Source: Myxococcus sp.
Lineage (GTDB): Bacteria; Myxococcota; Myxococcia; Myxococcales; Myxococcaceae
DNA length: 64,000 nt
Assembly (NCBI GenBank): GCA_014879945.1
Contig: JACSRE010000162.1
Location: 29,107 to 93,106 of the forward strand
Reading direction: 5' to 3'
Shown: one piece after another, positions 17,126-25,428 of the stretch
How positions within the stretch are numbered: the first letter of the stretch is position 1
Layout: each line of letters opens with the position of its first letter
Program-made: the position numbers and the translations under genes
The notes under the pieces: model-generated
Told to the model about the DNA's origin: nothing
The model's input: only the letters and a program-made list of their open reading frames with translations
Databases searched by the model: none

Positions 17126-18274
17126 ATGCGCCTCCACTCGTTGCTCGCCCCCACCGCCGCGCTGCTCCTGAGCGCGGGCTGCGCGCACGTTCGCTCGCCC
17201 CCGGTCGTGCAGCAGGTCCGCTTCGACGACGTCGTGATCACCGGCGACCTCGAGCTCGACAAGCTCAACGACGAGGAGCTCTTCGCCGCCGGCACCAGCT
17301 TCTACGCCGCCGAAGACTGGGCCCAGGCCGCGCGCTACTTCTCGCGCATCTGCGACTTCCACCCCGACAGCAAGCACCGCCGGCTCGCGCTCTACAACGC
17401 GGGGCTCTCGTTCGAGAAGCTCAAGGCCTGGGACGAGGCGTACGCGAAGTTCCTCGAGCTGTCAGACCCCGCAAAGGGCACCGGCGACACGCTCGACGCG
17501 GCCTTCCGCGTGGCCGAGGTGCTCTACCACATGGAGCGCTTCGCCGACGCCGCCGAGGTGCTGCAGGTGCTGGGCGATCGCACCGATCTCTCGGTCGACA
17601 AGCGCATCGAGGCGCGCACCCAGCAGGGCATCTGCCAGCTCGAGACCGGCGACCTCGACGCCGCCGAGAAGACGCTGCGCTCGGTGCTCACGCTGTACTC
17701 GGAGCACCCCGACAAGGATCTGATCGACGAGTACTTCCCCGGCCAGGCGCAGTTCTTCGTCGGTGAGATCTTCAGGCTCCGCTACGAGTCGATCGTGCTC
17801 GACGCGAACAAGAGCACCGAGAAGCTGGCCGAAGACCTCGAGTACAAGTCCGAGCTCCTGCTGTCGGCGCAGGGCCACTACCTGCGCGCCATTCGCCTGG
17901 GCAACGGCTACTGGGCCACCGCGGCGGGCCAGCGCATCGGGCAGCTCTACGAGAACCTGTACGAGCACATGGTGAACGCGCCCGCGCCGGCCGACCTCGC
18001 CACCGACGAGCAGGAGATCTACCGGAGCGAGCTGCGAAAGAAGATCCGGGTGCTCATCGCCAAGGCCATCACGGTCTACGAGCGCACCCTCGAGGCGGCC
18101 GAGCGCATCGGCTCGCAGAGCCCGTTCGTGGAGGAGACGCGCGCGAGCCTCAAGCGCATGAAGGAGCTGCTGCTGGCAGAGGCCAAGGCCGAAGAGGACG
18201 CCCCGCAGCCGCCGCCACCTCCCCCGCCGGCGACGAACGGCAAGGCCAGGGGCAAGGGCAAGCCGCACAGCTGA
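17126..18274 (+). CDS. TPR lipoprotein
   Basis: 382 residues. The N-terminus is a lipoprotein signal (MRLHSLLAPTAALLLSAGC; acylated Cys19), and the mature protein is a string of TPR-like helices (ELFAAGTSFYAAEDWAQAAR, RRLALYNAGLSFEKLKAWDE, RIEARTQQGICQLETGDLDA). The tail is a Pro run followed by Lys/Gly. It is likely anchored in the outer membrane as a scaffold. It starts 41 bases after the second ArsA-like gene on the same strand and may be a client or partner of that pair; no specific function is known to me. Confidence 0.78.
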   Translation: MRLHSLLAPTAALLLSAGCAHVRSPPVVQQVRFDDVVITGDLELDKLNDEELFAAGTSFYAAEDWAQAARYFSRICDFHPDSKHRRLALYNAGLSFEKLKAWDEAYAKFLELSDPAKGTGDTLDAAFRVAEVLYHMERFADAAEVLQVLGDRTDLSVDKRIEARTQQGICQLETGDLDAAEKTLRSVLTLYSEHPDKDLIDEYFPGQAQFFVGEIFRLRYESIVLDANKSTEKLAEDLEYKSELLLSAQGHYLRAIRLGNGYWATAAGQRIGQLYENLYEHMVNAPAPADLATDEQEIYRSELRKKIRVLIAKAITVYERTLEAAERIGSQSPFVEETRASLKRMKELLLAEAKAEEDAPQPPPPPPPATNGKARGKGKPHS

Positions 18275-18301
18275 ACCTCGAGCGGCTAAGGTCGCTCGCG
18301 C

Positions 18302-19465
18302 GTGGAGCCCCTCTACACGGCCGAGCAGCTCGCCGAGGTGAAGGCCTACCACCAGCCTCGCTACGTCGCGTCCTTCGTGGACTTCGTGCTGACGCCGCTG
18401 GTGCTGGCGCTGATGGTGCGGTTCGCGACCCGGCCGCTGTGGCGGCTGAGCGAGCGCGTGGGCGGGGCGGTCGATCGCCTGGGGTTGAAGCTCCCGACGC
18501 GGCTGTGGGGCGGCACCGGGTGGGCCGCGGCCCTGGCCTTCGCGACGCTCTTCTTCGGCGCCTACGGCCTCCTCGACGTGCCGCTCGAGATCGGCTTCGG
18601 GTACTTCCACGAGCACGCCTACGGCCTGTCGCGCACCAGCCCCGCGGTGTTCATCGTCGACTTCCTGAAGGGGAAGCTGTTGTTCGCCGGCGCGGTCGGC
18701 GCGCTGGTGTTCGGGCTCTTCGGGCTCGCCCGGCGCACACGGCACTGGTGGTGGCTGCTCGGCGTGACGGCCTCGGTGTTGATGCTGCTGTCGACGGCGA
18801 TCGACCCGTACCGCAGCCGCGTCTACGTGGAGCAGACGCCGTTGACTGAGGGCTCGCTGCGGGAGCGGATCACCTCGTTGATGGCGAAGGCCGACATCGA
18901 CTTTCGTGACGTGCTGGTGGAGCACACCGCGTCACGCTCGGTGCGCCTGCAGGCGTACTTCGCCGGCTCGGGCCCGACGCGCACCATCGTGTTGAACGAC
19001 GCGTTGCTCGCCGCGCTGACGGAGGACGAGGTGCTGGCGTCGGTGGCGCACGAGGCCGGGCACGTGAACGAGCCCCGGTGGCCGGGGCGGCTGGCGTCTT
19101 CAGGGGTGTTGGTCGCGTTCTTGTTCGCGGTGGAGCGCCTGTTCCGTCGCGCCGTCGCCCGTGGGTGGTTCGGCATCACCGAGCGCGCCGACGTGCGCAC
19201 CCTGCCGGTGATCGTGTTGACGTTCACCCTGGGGCTGATGCTGGGTAACCCGGTGAGCGGCGCGGTCAGCCGGGAGCGGGAGTACGCCGCCGATCGCTAC
19301 GGCGTCGCGCTCACCCAGGACGTGGGGGCCTTTCGCGCGATGCTGGTGAAGGCCGCGCGCACCAACAAGATGGACCCGGACCCGCCGCGGTGGGCGGTGC
19401 TGCGCGGCATGTCACACCCGCCCATCGGAGAGCGCATCGCGGCGCTCGAGTTCTTGAAACCTTGA
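18302..19465 (+). CDS. M48 family (Ste24-like) membrane metallopeptidase
   Basis: 387 residues with several membrane helices in the first 165 residues and the zinc site HEAGH (His250, Glu251, His254). The third zinc ligand is Glu327 in SREREYAADRYG. The layout matches Ste24/CAAX-type M48 peptidases, which cleave membrane proteins and in bacteria serve envelope quality control. GTG 18302 is the start; it follows the TPR lipoprotein by 27 bases, so the ArsA pair, lipoprotein and peptidase may form one transcription unit concerned with membrane-protein handling. Confidence 0.88.
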   Translation: MEPLYTAEQLAEVKAYHQPRYVASFVDFVLTPLVLALMVRFATRPLWRLSERVGGAVDRLGLKLPTRLWGGTGWAAALAFATLFFGAYGLLDVPLEIGFGYFHEHAYGLSRTSPAVFIVDFLKGKLLFAGAVGALVFGLFGLARRTRHWWWLLGVTASVLMLLSTAIDPYRSRVYVEQTPLTEGSLRERITSLMAKADIDFRDVLVEHTASRSVRLQAYFAGSGPTRTIVLNDALLAALTEDEVLASVAHEAGHVNEPRWPGRLASSGVLVAFLFAVERLFRRAVARGWFGITERADVRTLPVIVLTFTLGLMLGNPVSGAVSREREYAADRYGVALTQDVGAFRAMLVKAARTNKMDPDPPRWAVLRGMSHPPIGERIAALEFLKP

Positions 19466-19529
19466 GCCGCGCGCGGCGCCGTGACGAGCGCCCCCCGCCC
19501 GTCACGTGCCGCGCACGGCTCCCCGCCCA

Positions 19530-19988
19530 TCACGCCGCCCGAGACGTCGCGAGGATCGACTTCGCACGCGCGACCAGCTCAGCGTTGTCTGCGCGCGCGT
19601 CGTTGGCGACCTTGCGCAGCGCCTCCAGCCCCGCCCCGTCCCCCCGCTTCAGCTTCAGCAGCCCCAGGCGCATCCACGCGTCGAGGTTGCGCGGGTCGCG
19701 CGCGGTGGCCTGCGAGAAGGCCTGCTCCGCGTCGTCCACCAGCTCCTGCTTCTCGTACACGGCGCCCAGCGCGTACCAGTAGCCCGGGCTGCGCGGGTTG
19801 AGCGTCACCAGCCCTTCGAGGATGACGCGCGCTTCGTCGAGCCGCCCTTCACGCGCCATCTCGAGCCCCTGCTCGGCCCACTCGACGCCCTGGTCGAAGG
19901 TGATGCCGTAGGTCTGCGCGAAGGTGGGGCCGTTGCCGTCGAGACCGATGAGGTTCTTGAGATCGAGTCGCATGGTGGCCTCGGTCAC
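19530..19988 (-). CDS. SycD-like TPR chaperone candidate
   Basis: 152 residues with three tandem TPRs at about 30-140. The middle sequence RSPGYWYALGAVYEKQELVDDAEQAF followed by PRNLDAWMRLGLLKL has the spacing and aromatic positions of class II type III secretion chaperones (SycD/LcrH/IpgC). Those bind translocators or needle parts before export. Start GTG 19988 overlaps the TGA of the gene before it (GTGA); ATG 19973 is an alternative. The close coupling with the putative exported protein upstream is the usual substrate-chaperone order. A generic TPR protein is the main alternative. Confidence 0.55.
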   Translation of the reverse strand: MTEATMRLDLKNLIGLDGNGPTFAQTYGITFDQGVEWAEQGLEMAREGRLDEARVILEGLVTLNPRSPGYWYALGAVYEKQELVDDAEQAFSQATARDPRNLDAWMRLGLLKLKRGDGAGLEALRKVANDARADNAELVARAKSILATSRAA

Positions 19989-21004
19989 CGCATGTTGCGG
20001 ATGGCGGAGCTGGCCATCTCGGAGAACATCTTCGACATGTTCGACTGCATCTCCTGCAGCTGTTTCATCATCTGCATGATGGCGGAGAACGCGTTCTGGA
20101 CTTGCTGCATCTTGTACTGGATCGCCATGATCTCGGCCTGGTTCGGCGGGGTAGCCGTCGATGCCGCGATGAGATCCTCCTGCAAGCCGTCGATGCCCTT
20201 CTGAATGTGGCTTGCCGCACTCTGCAGCCGACCCTCTGGAGATGTCGCATCAGACGTGAACGCGCCGACCTTGTTGTAGTTCGCGAAGATCCGGGCCTCG
20301 GCTTCAGTAGGAGTCTTCGGCGTGCCGGTCTGATCGTTACTCGCCGTGCTTGGCTGCGGCGGCGTTCCACCATTGGTGCCGGTGGCAGCCGATTGGGTCG
20401 ACTGAGGCGCAGGCACCTCGATGAGCGGCTTGAGCATCTTCTTCTGTGCGGAGATCTGAGCAGCAAGCCCTGCCACGAAGTTCGCGGAGGCATCGACGTC
20501 GATGCCCGTGCCTCCGAAACCGGCGATTGCACCGTCCCCGCCCAACGCCGTCCCCTTCTTGGGAAGCGTCGGGTAGATGTCGCCTCGCCCGAGCAGCCAG
20601 AGCGCTGCTTCTCTCTGAGCCGGGTCTGTGGACTTATTGGCGAGCCACCGCAATTCGGCTTGAGTCAGGACCCCATCGCCCCTCGCCAAGTCGTGGGAGA
20701 AGAGCTTCTGGAGGTGCCTCTGTTGCGTCTCCAGTTCGGCGATCGCGGCCTCGGTCGGTGCATTGCTCGCCCGAATCGCGGCGTTCTGCTGCTCCGGGGT
20801 GAGCTCAGCGTGACCTGCGTCGCTCATCGCAGCCTTCACCAGGGCGGCGTCAGCAGAGCGTCGACCAATCGGTCCGATGAAGGCGCCGGCCTGATTTCCA
20901 GAGTCGGTTGGTTCTTGCTGGACGTTCTTGAGCGGCACCAGCGGGGCAGTCTGCGGCGAGCCCAAGAGTAGTGACGGTACTGTTCCAAGAATTCCGAGAC
21001 CCAT
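19985..21004 (-). CDS. Putative type III secretion-like substrate (HrpK-like motif)
   Basis: 339 residues without a signal peptide. Residues 100-140 (DLARGDGVLTQAELRWLA, then a P/REAALWLL stretch) resemble the degenerate EF-hand/helix unit found in HrpK-type secreted proteins. A Thr/Pro/Gln linker (about 205-245) leads to a C-terminal amphipathic helix, AEIMAIQYKMQQVQNAFSAI then a Met/Gln-rich run, similar in character to T3SS inner-rod, needle or translocator ends. ATG 21004 has GTGAGG upstream; a 60-codon extension is rejected. It overlaps the SycD-like gene. The identification is tentative. Confidence 0.5.
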   Translation of the reverse strand: MGLGILGTVPSLLLGSPQTAPLVPLKNVQQEPTDSGNQAGAFIGPIGRRSADAALVKAAMSDAGHAELTPEQQNAAIRASNAPTEAAIAELETQQRHLQKLFSHDLARGDGVLTQAELRWLANKSTDPAQREAALWLLGRGDIYPTLPKKGTALGGDGAIAGFGGTGIDVDASANFVAGLAAQISAQKKMLKPLIEVPAPQSTQSAATGTNGGTPPQPSTASNDQTGTPKTPTEAEARIFANYNKVGAFTSDATSPEGRLQSAASHIQKGIDGLQEDLIAASTATPPNQAEIMAIQYKMQQVQNAFSAIMQMMKQLQEMQSNMSKMFSEMASSAIRNMR

Positions 21005-21077
21005 TGTTGCCTCACGGGGTGAGTCGGCGTGATTGCCGGTGCCATGCCCTTGTGCAGCGAGCAGGCCAGCGGGCGTC

Positions 21078-21191
21078 ACCACTCGATTCGCCCGCTTAGG
21101 CGACGCAATCCCCCCCGCGAGACGCCGCGCTCGATCCCCGGTCCTCGAGCCGAGACGCGCGGGTCCACTCGCGCAGGCAACCACTCGATTC
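21078..21191. repeat. 12-base direct repeat in a divergent intergenic region
   Basis: ACCACTCGATTC occurs at 21078-21089 and 21180-21191, 102 bases apart, in the gap between the divergent genes starting at 21004 and 21261. It may be a pair of binding sites serving both genes. Confidence 0.5.
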
Positions 21192-21260
21192 CTCTCTCCT
21201 CACCGTCTGGCACTGCGCTCGCTCATGCGCCCTCCAACTCGACTTCTCCCTGGAGGCCTC

Positions 21261-22709
21261 ATGTCCGTCGGCGCCGTTGGACCCGCAGCTCCCGTTGCTC
21301 CTCAGCAAGACACCACCACGCAGTCGCCTGGCCGCTCCAACGCCCAGTCCGACGCCTTCCTGAACAGCGTCGCTCCTCACCTCGCACAGTCGGCGCTCGA
21401 GGCCGCCACAGCGAAGCCGTTCGATCTCGCGAGCCTCGGCGCTGATGCCCCCCGGCTCCTCCTCGGGCTGATTCCAATCGTCGGGCCGTTCATTCTCCTC
21501 GGGCCGCTGTTCTCGAAGGTGGCTGGCTTCGCCTCGCAGCACGACGCGAAGCCGGCGAACCCGAACGCTCCCGTCATTCCCAACCGCGCGCCCGCTGCAG
21601 GCCAGAAGGACGGCGAGCTGCGCGCCTCGGCGAAAGAAGAGACCTCCGTCGAGCACACCGAGAGCGGCAGCTTCGGCGACGAGAAGAACGGCGGCAGCGG
21701 CAAGCTGACGGCGCGCGCTCGAGCGGGGGCGCGCGCTGACGCCGTCGCCACCACCACCGCGACCGGCGCGCGCGCCGCGGCCGGAGCCGTCGTCGAGGCC
21801 GAGGCCCGGTGCGTGGTCGAGGGCGAGATTCACGGCTCCGCCGGAAAGGCGAAGGGCAAGGCCCAGGCGTACGTGCGCGCCCACGCCGAGGCCCAGGGGT
21901 CCGCCGAAGTCGATGTGACCAAGGGTGCCACCCTCAAGGCCGGAGCCTCGAGCGGCGCCGAAGCCGGAGCCGACGCGTTGGTCTGCGCTGAGACTGCGCC
22001 CATCGCCTCGCTCGGCGGCTACGACCTGAAGGCCGGCGCCAACGCCTCGGGGTACGCCGTCAGCGGCACCGGGGCGAGCTGCAGCGCCGAGGCGACCGCG
22101 ACCTTCAACCCGCCCGAGGTCGTCGGCCAGGTCGGCGCGCGCGCCTTCGCGGGCGCCCGCGCGGGAGCCCACGCCAGCATCGGCACCGGCCCCTTCAAGC
22201 TCGACGTGGGCATCGACGCACGGGCGGGCGCGGGCGCCGAGTACGGCCTCGACTTCAGCTTCAAGGACGGGAAGCTCAGCATGAAGGGCTTCGCCGGCGT
22301 CGCGGCGGCCGTCGGCCTCGGCACCAACTTCAACCTCGCCATCGACTTCAACGACCTCGGCGCGCTCGTCGCCGGCATCTTCGGCCAGGTCGCGATGGAC
22401 GCCCCCAAAGGGAGCCCCGGTCAGGCCGTCGCGTCAGGCATCTCCGACTTCGTGAAGCTGGCCACGCCCTTCGTGGCCAGGGCCGCCGACAAGTACTCCA
22501 ACTTCGATCTCCTCAACGGCACTGGCGGCGCCACGGAGGAGCGCACCGGCTCGGTGCGGCGCGACGACCCCGACTCGGCGCAGCTGAGCCAGAGAGACCG
22601 CGACGCGCGTCAGGAGGCCGATCTGAAGCGCGGCCAGCAGCGGCTCCAGAGCGACTTGAACAACCTCGGCGCCAACAGCGGCTCGCGCCTCGACCGCTCC
22701 GTCGTCTGA
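21261..22709 (+). CDS. Ala-rich repetitive protein with a hydrophobic hairpin
   Basis: 482 residues, not recognised. A hydrophobic stretch near residues 65-90 (LLLGLIPIVGPFILLGPLF) could be a membrane hairpin. Residues about 150-370 are Ala/Gly-rich with alternating polar positions (GARADAVATTTATGARAAAG; KGKAQAYVRAHAEAQGSAEV; GARAFAGARAGAHASIGTG), as in extended beta-helix or fibrous regions. The C-terminus is charged (RDRDARQEADLKRGQQRLQS). There is no Sec signal. ATG 21261 follows GGAGG at a good distance; the frame is open upstream but unsupported. It is divergent from the putative T3SS substrate and could be a translocator or an effector; this is inference. Confidence 0.6.
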   Translation: MSVGAVGPAAPVAPQQDTTTQSPGRSNAQSDAFLNSVAPHLAQSALEAATAKPFDLASLGADAPRLLLGLIPIVGPFILLGPLFSKVAGFASQHDAKPANPNAPVIPNRAPAAGQKDGELRASAKEETSVEHTESGSFGDEKNGGSGKLTARARAGARADAVATTTATGARAAAGAVVEAEARCVVEGEIHGSAGKAKGKAQAYVRAHAEAQGSAEVDVTKGATLKAGASSGAEAGADALVCAETAPIASLGGYDLKAGANASGYAVSGTGASCSAEATATFNPPEVVGQVGARAFAGARAGAHASIGTGPFKLDVGIDARAGAGAEYGLDFSFKDGKLSMKGFAGVAAAVGLGTNFNLAIDFNDLGALVAGIFGQVAMDAPKGSPGQAVASGISDFVKLATPFVARAADKYSNFDLLNGTGGATEERTGSVRRDDPDSAQLSQRDRDARQEADLKRGQQRLQSDLNNLGANSGSRLDRSVV

Positions 22710-22730
22710 CGCACGAAAGGACCCACGCCC

Positions 22731-23924
22731 GTGAACCTCACGCCCGCCATGAACGCCCTGATGTCCCAGGCCGAGACGTACGTCACCCAGCGAGACTTCG
22801 ACCGCGCCGTCGCCATCGTCGCCGAGGCCAAGAAGCTCGAGCCGCAGTCGCTCGAGCCCGACGTGATGATGGCCAGCCTCGCGCTGCACCTCGGCAAGTT
22901 GAACGACTCGAAGACCATTCTCGACGGGGTCATTCAGCGCCAACCGAAGCACGCCCGGGCCCGCATGCTGCGCGGCCTGGTGCACGAGGCCCAGGAGGAG
23001 TTCCCCGACGCCCTCGACGCCTTCGAGCTGGCGACCCGCTTCGCGCCCGACTCGATGCCGGCGTGGTTCAACCGCGGCCGGCTGATGCTCAAGCGCGACC
23101 GCACCGCCGAGGCCGCCATCGCGTTCGAGAAGGCCGCCGACCTGGCGCCCGACAACGTCGCGGTGCTGGCGGCCTGGGCGCAGTCGCTGGCGAAGCTGGG
23201 CCACGCGCGCCGCGCCGCGAACGTCTACCTGCGCTGCGTCGAGCAGAACGTCGCCAACCCGTTCTTCCTCGTCGAGCTCGCCGATCTGCTGGTGAACGCC
23301 GGAGAGCGCCCGCTCGCCGAAGAGGTGCTGGCCGCTGGCTCCCGCGCCTACGAGAGCCAGGGGTTGTTCGAATCGAAGCTCGCCGCGCTGGCCCTCCAGC
23401 GCTCCGAGCCCGAGACGGCCTCGCGCCACGCCAAAGAGGCGGTGCGGCGCCAGCCCGACTGCGTCGAGTTCCTCCTCGCCGTGGCCGCCATCGAGACCAT
23501 GCGCCTGAAGCTGGACGACGCCCGGCTGGCGGCCGAGCGGGTGCTCAAGCTCGAGCCCACCAACTGGCGCGCCCACCACCAGCTGGGCATCGTCTTCGAG
23601 GCCGCGAAGCTGAAGGAGAAGGCCATGTCGTTCTACCGGCGCGCGGTCGAGCTGGCGCCTGGCGAGTGGGCGCCGCGCAACAACCTCGCGGTGCTATTGC
23701 TCGAGCAGGGGAGCCTCACCGCGAAGCACGAGGCGCGCGCGCTGCTCGAGGAGGCCGTGAAGCTGGGCATGCGCGAGGCGGCGGCGCACTTCAACCTGGC
23801 GCTGGCGCAGCTGGCGACCGGGCAGAGACAGCAGGCGCAGGTCACCGCGAAGCGGGCTGCGACGCTCGTGGTGCGGGGCCGCGTCACCCTGCCCGCAGGT
23901 GAGCTGGCGGCCGCCCTGGCCTGA
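22731..23924 (+). CDS. TPR protein
   Basis: 397 residues formed of about ten tetratricopeptide units from residue 10 to 370 (DFDRAVAIVAEAKKLEP; ARMLRGLVHEAQEEFPDALD; MPAWFNRGRLMLKRDRTAEA; WRAHHQLGIVFEAAKLKEKA). No signal peptide, membrane helix or enzymatic motif is visible, so it is a cytoplasmic scaffold or chaperone. GTG 22731 is the start. It lies 21 bases after the Ala-rich gene, so the two are likely co-transcribed and this protein may bind the Ala-rich product. Confidence 0.75.
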   Translation: MNLTPAMNALMSQAETYVTQRDFDRAVAIVAEAKKLEPQSLEPDVMMASLALHLGKLNDSKTILDGVIQRQPKHARARMLRGLVHEAQEEFPDALDAFELATRFAPDSMPAWFNRGRLMLKRDRTAEAAIAFEKAADLAPDNVAVLAAWAQSLAKLGHARRAANVYLRCVEQNVANPFFLVELADLLVNAGERPLAEEVLAAGSRAYESQGLFESKLAALALQRSEPETASRHAKEAVRRQPDCVEFLLAVAAIETMRLKLDDARLAAERVLKLEPTNWRAHHQLGIVFEAAKLKEKAMSFYRRAVELAPGEWAPRNNLAVLLLEQGSLTAKHEARALLEEAVKLGMREAAAHFNLALAQLATGQRQQAQVTAKRAATLVVRGRVTLPAGELAAALA

Positions 23925-23970
23925 ACGGGAATCGTCGCCAGCCGCACGCCTCAGGGTAAGGTCGCCGGGC

Positions 23971-24390
23971 GTGCGTGCGATGGGCCTCGACGTCGGGACG
24001 AAGACCGTGGGCGTCGCGGTGGCCGACGAGCTGGGCATCACCGCGCAGCCCATCACCGTGGTGCGCCGCTCCAACCTGAAGGCCGACCTCGCCGAGCTGA
24101 TGCGCCTGGCCGCGGACCGGTCAGTCGATCGCTTCGTGCTCGGCCTGCCCCTCAACATGGACGGCTCGGAAGGCCCGCGCGCGGCCGCGACCCGGAAGTT
24201 CGGCGACGCGCTCGCGAAGGCCTCGAACCTGCTCATCATCTACCAGGACGAGCGGCTCACGACGGTCGCCGCTGAGCGCTCACTCCTCGAGGCCGATGTC
24301 TCTCGGCAGAAGCGCCGCGAGGTGATCGACCAGGTCGCGGCTTCCCTCATCTTGCAGGGCTGGCTCGACGCCCAGCCAAGGAGTCCTTGA
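23971..24390 (+). CDS. ruvX: Putative pre-16S rRNA nuclease / Holliday junction resolvase-like RuvX (YqgF)
   Basis: 139 residues, the standard length. RNase H-like fold motifs are LDVGTKTVGVAVADE (first catalytic Asp), FVLGLPLNMDGSEGPRA and LIIYQDERLTTVAAE (acidic residues), ending in a helix (REVIDQVAASLILQGWL). YqgF proteins process the 5' end of 16S rRNA. Start is GTG 23971 with AAGG upstream; earlier in-frame codons overlap the TPR gene and are rejected. mltG follows after three bases. Confidence 0.92.
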   Translation: MRAMGLDVGTKTVGVAVADELGITAQPITVVRRSNLKADLAELMRLAADRSVDRFVLGLPLNMDGSEGPRAAATRKFGDALAKASNLLIIYQDERLTTVAAERSLLEADVSRQKRREVIDQVAASLILQGWLDAQPRSP

Positions 24391-24393
24391 GCC

Positions 24394-25428
24394 GTGAAGA
24401 AGGTCCTCATCGGGTTGGTGGTCGTCCTCGTGTTGGGAGCCGTCGGCGCCGCGGGCGTCTGGTACGTGCTCGAGCAGCGCCTCACCGCGTTCTCGCAGAC
24501 GGCCTTCGGAGCGCCGGCGCCGAAGGTGGTCGAGATTCCACCAGGCACCAACCCCAGGGGCGTCGCCACGCTGCTGGCCAGGGCCGGCGTCGTCAGCGAC
24601 GGTGACCTGCTCTACGGCTGGCTGCGCCGCGAGAAGCTCGGCCCGAAGCTCAAGGCCGGGGAGTACGAGTTCGTCGGGCCGCTCACGCCGCCTCAGGCCG
24701 TCGAGAAGCTCATCAAGGGCGAGGTGAAGGTCTACCGCTTCACCATCGCCGAGGGCCTGCGGTGGGATGAGATTCTGCCCCTGGTGGCCGAGAGCGAGCT
24801 CAAGCTCGACCTCGCGAAGCTCAAGCTGCTGGCCACCGACAGGGCCTTCCTCAAGCGCGCGGGCGTGCCCGCCGACGTCATCGAGGGCTTCCTCTTCCCC
24901 GACACCTACACGTTCCCTCGCACCGCCACCGAGGAGCAGGTGCTGCGCAAGATGGTCGAGAGCACGCTCGAGGCGGTGAAGAAGTCGCCGCGAAAGGCCG
25001 GCGTCACGCTCGACCTGCTGCAGACCGTCACGCTGGCGTCGATCATCGAGAAAGAGACCGGCGCCGTCGAAGAGCGCCCGCGCATCTCGTGTGTGTTCCA
25101 CAACCGGCTCAAGCAGGGCGGCAAGCTCGAGACCGACCCGACGGTCATCTACGCGAAGATGCTCCGCACCGGCACGTACTCGAAGAGCATCACCCGCGAC
25201 GACCTGTTCACGCCGCACCCGTACAACACCTACAAGATCAAGGGGCTCCCCCCCGGGCCGATCGCCAGCCCCGGCGGCGCCGCCATCACCGCCGCGCTCA
25301 ACCCGCTCGACTGCCCCGACTTCTTCTTCGTCTCGCGCAACGACGGCACGCACGTCTTCTGCCCCGACTTCGAGTGCCACACCGCGCAGGTGCAGAAGTG
25401 GCAGGTCGAGTTCCACCGCAAGAAGTAG
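24394..25428 (+). CDS. mltG: Endolytic murein transglycosylase MltG (YceG)
   Basis: 344 residues with an N-terminal membrane anchor (VLIGLVVVLVLGAVGAAGVW), a LysM-like region (EIPPGTNPRGVATLLARAGV) and the YceG core. ASIIEKETG at 215-223 carries the catalytic Glu219, and NPYNTYKI/GLPPGPIASPG is the conserved substrate region (here HPYNTYKIKGLPPGPI). MltG cuts nascent glycan strands to set peptidoglycan chain length. GTG 24394 is three bases after ruvX. The TAG stop abuts the stop codon of the convergent gene with no base between. Confidence 0.93.
   Translation: MKKVLIGLVVVLVLGAVGAAGVWYVLEQRLTAFSQTAFGAPAPKVVEIPPGTNPRGVATLLARAGVVSDGDLLYGWLRREKLGPKLKAGEYEFVGPLTPPQAVEKLIKGEVKVYRFTIAEGLRWDEILPLVAESELKLDLAKLKLLATDRAFLKRAGVPADVIEGFLFPDTYTFPRTATEEQVLRKMVESTLEAVKKSPRKAGVTLDLLQTVTLASIIEKETGAVEERPRISCVFHNRLKQGGKLETDPTVIYAKMLRTGTYSKSITRDDLFTPHPYNTYKIKGLPPGPIASPGGAAITAALNPLDCPDFFFVSRNDGTHVFCPDFECHTAQVQKWQVEFHRKK

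Noticed and set aside
21177..21216. A third GCAACC site before the Ala-rich gene
   Set aside because: GCAACC at 21177-21182 is followed at a similar distance only by TCACCGTCTGGCA, which shares just the last four bases with the GACAATGTRGGCA half.
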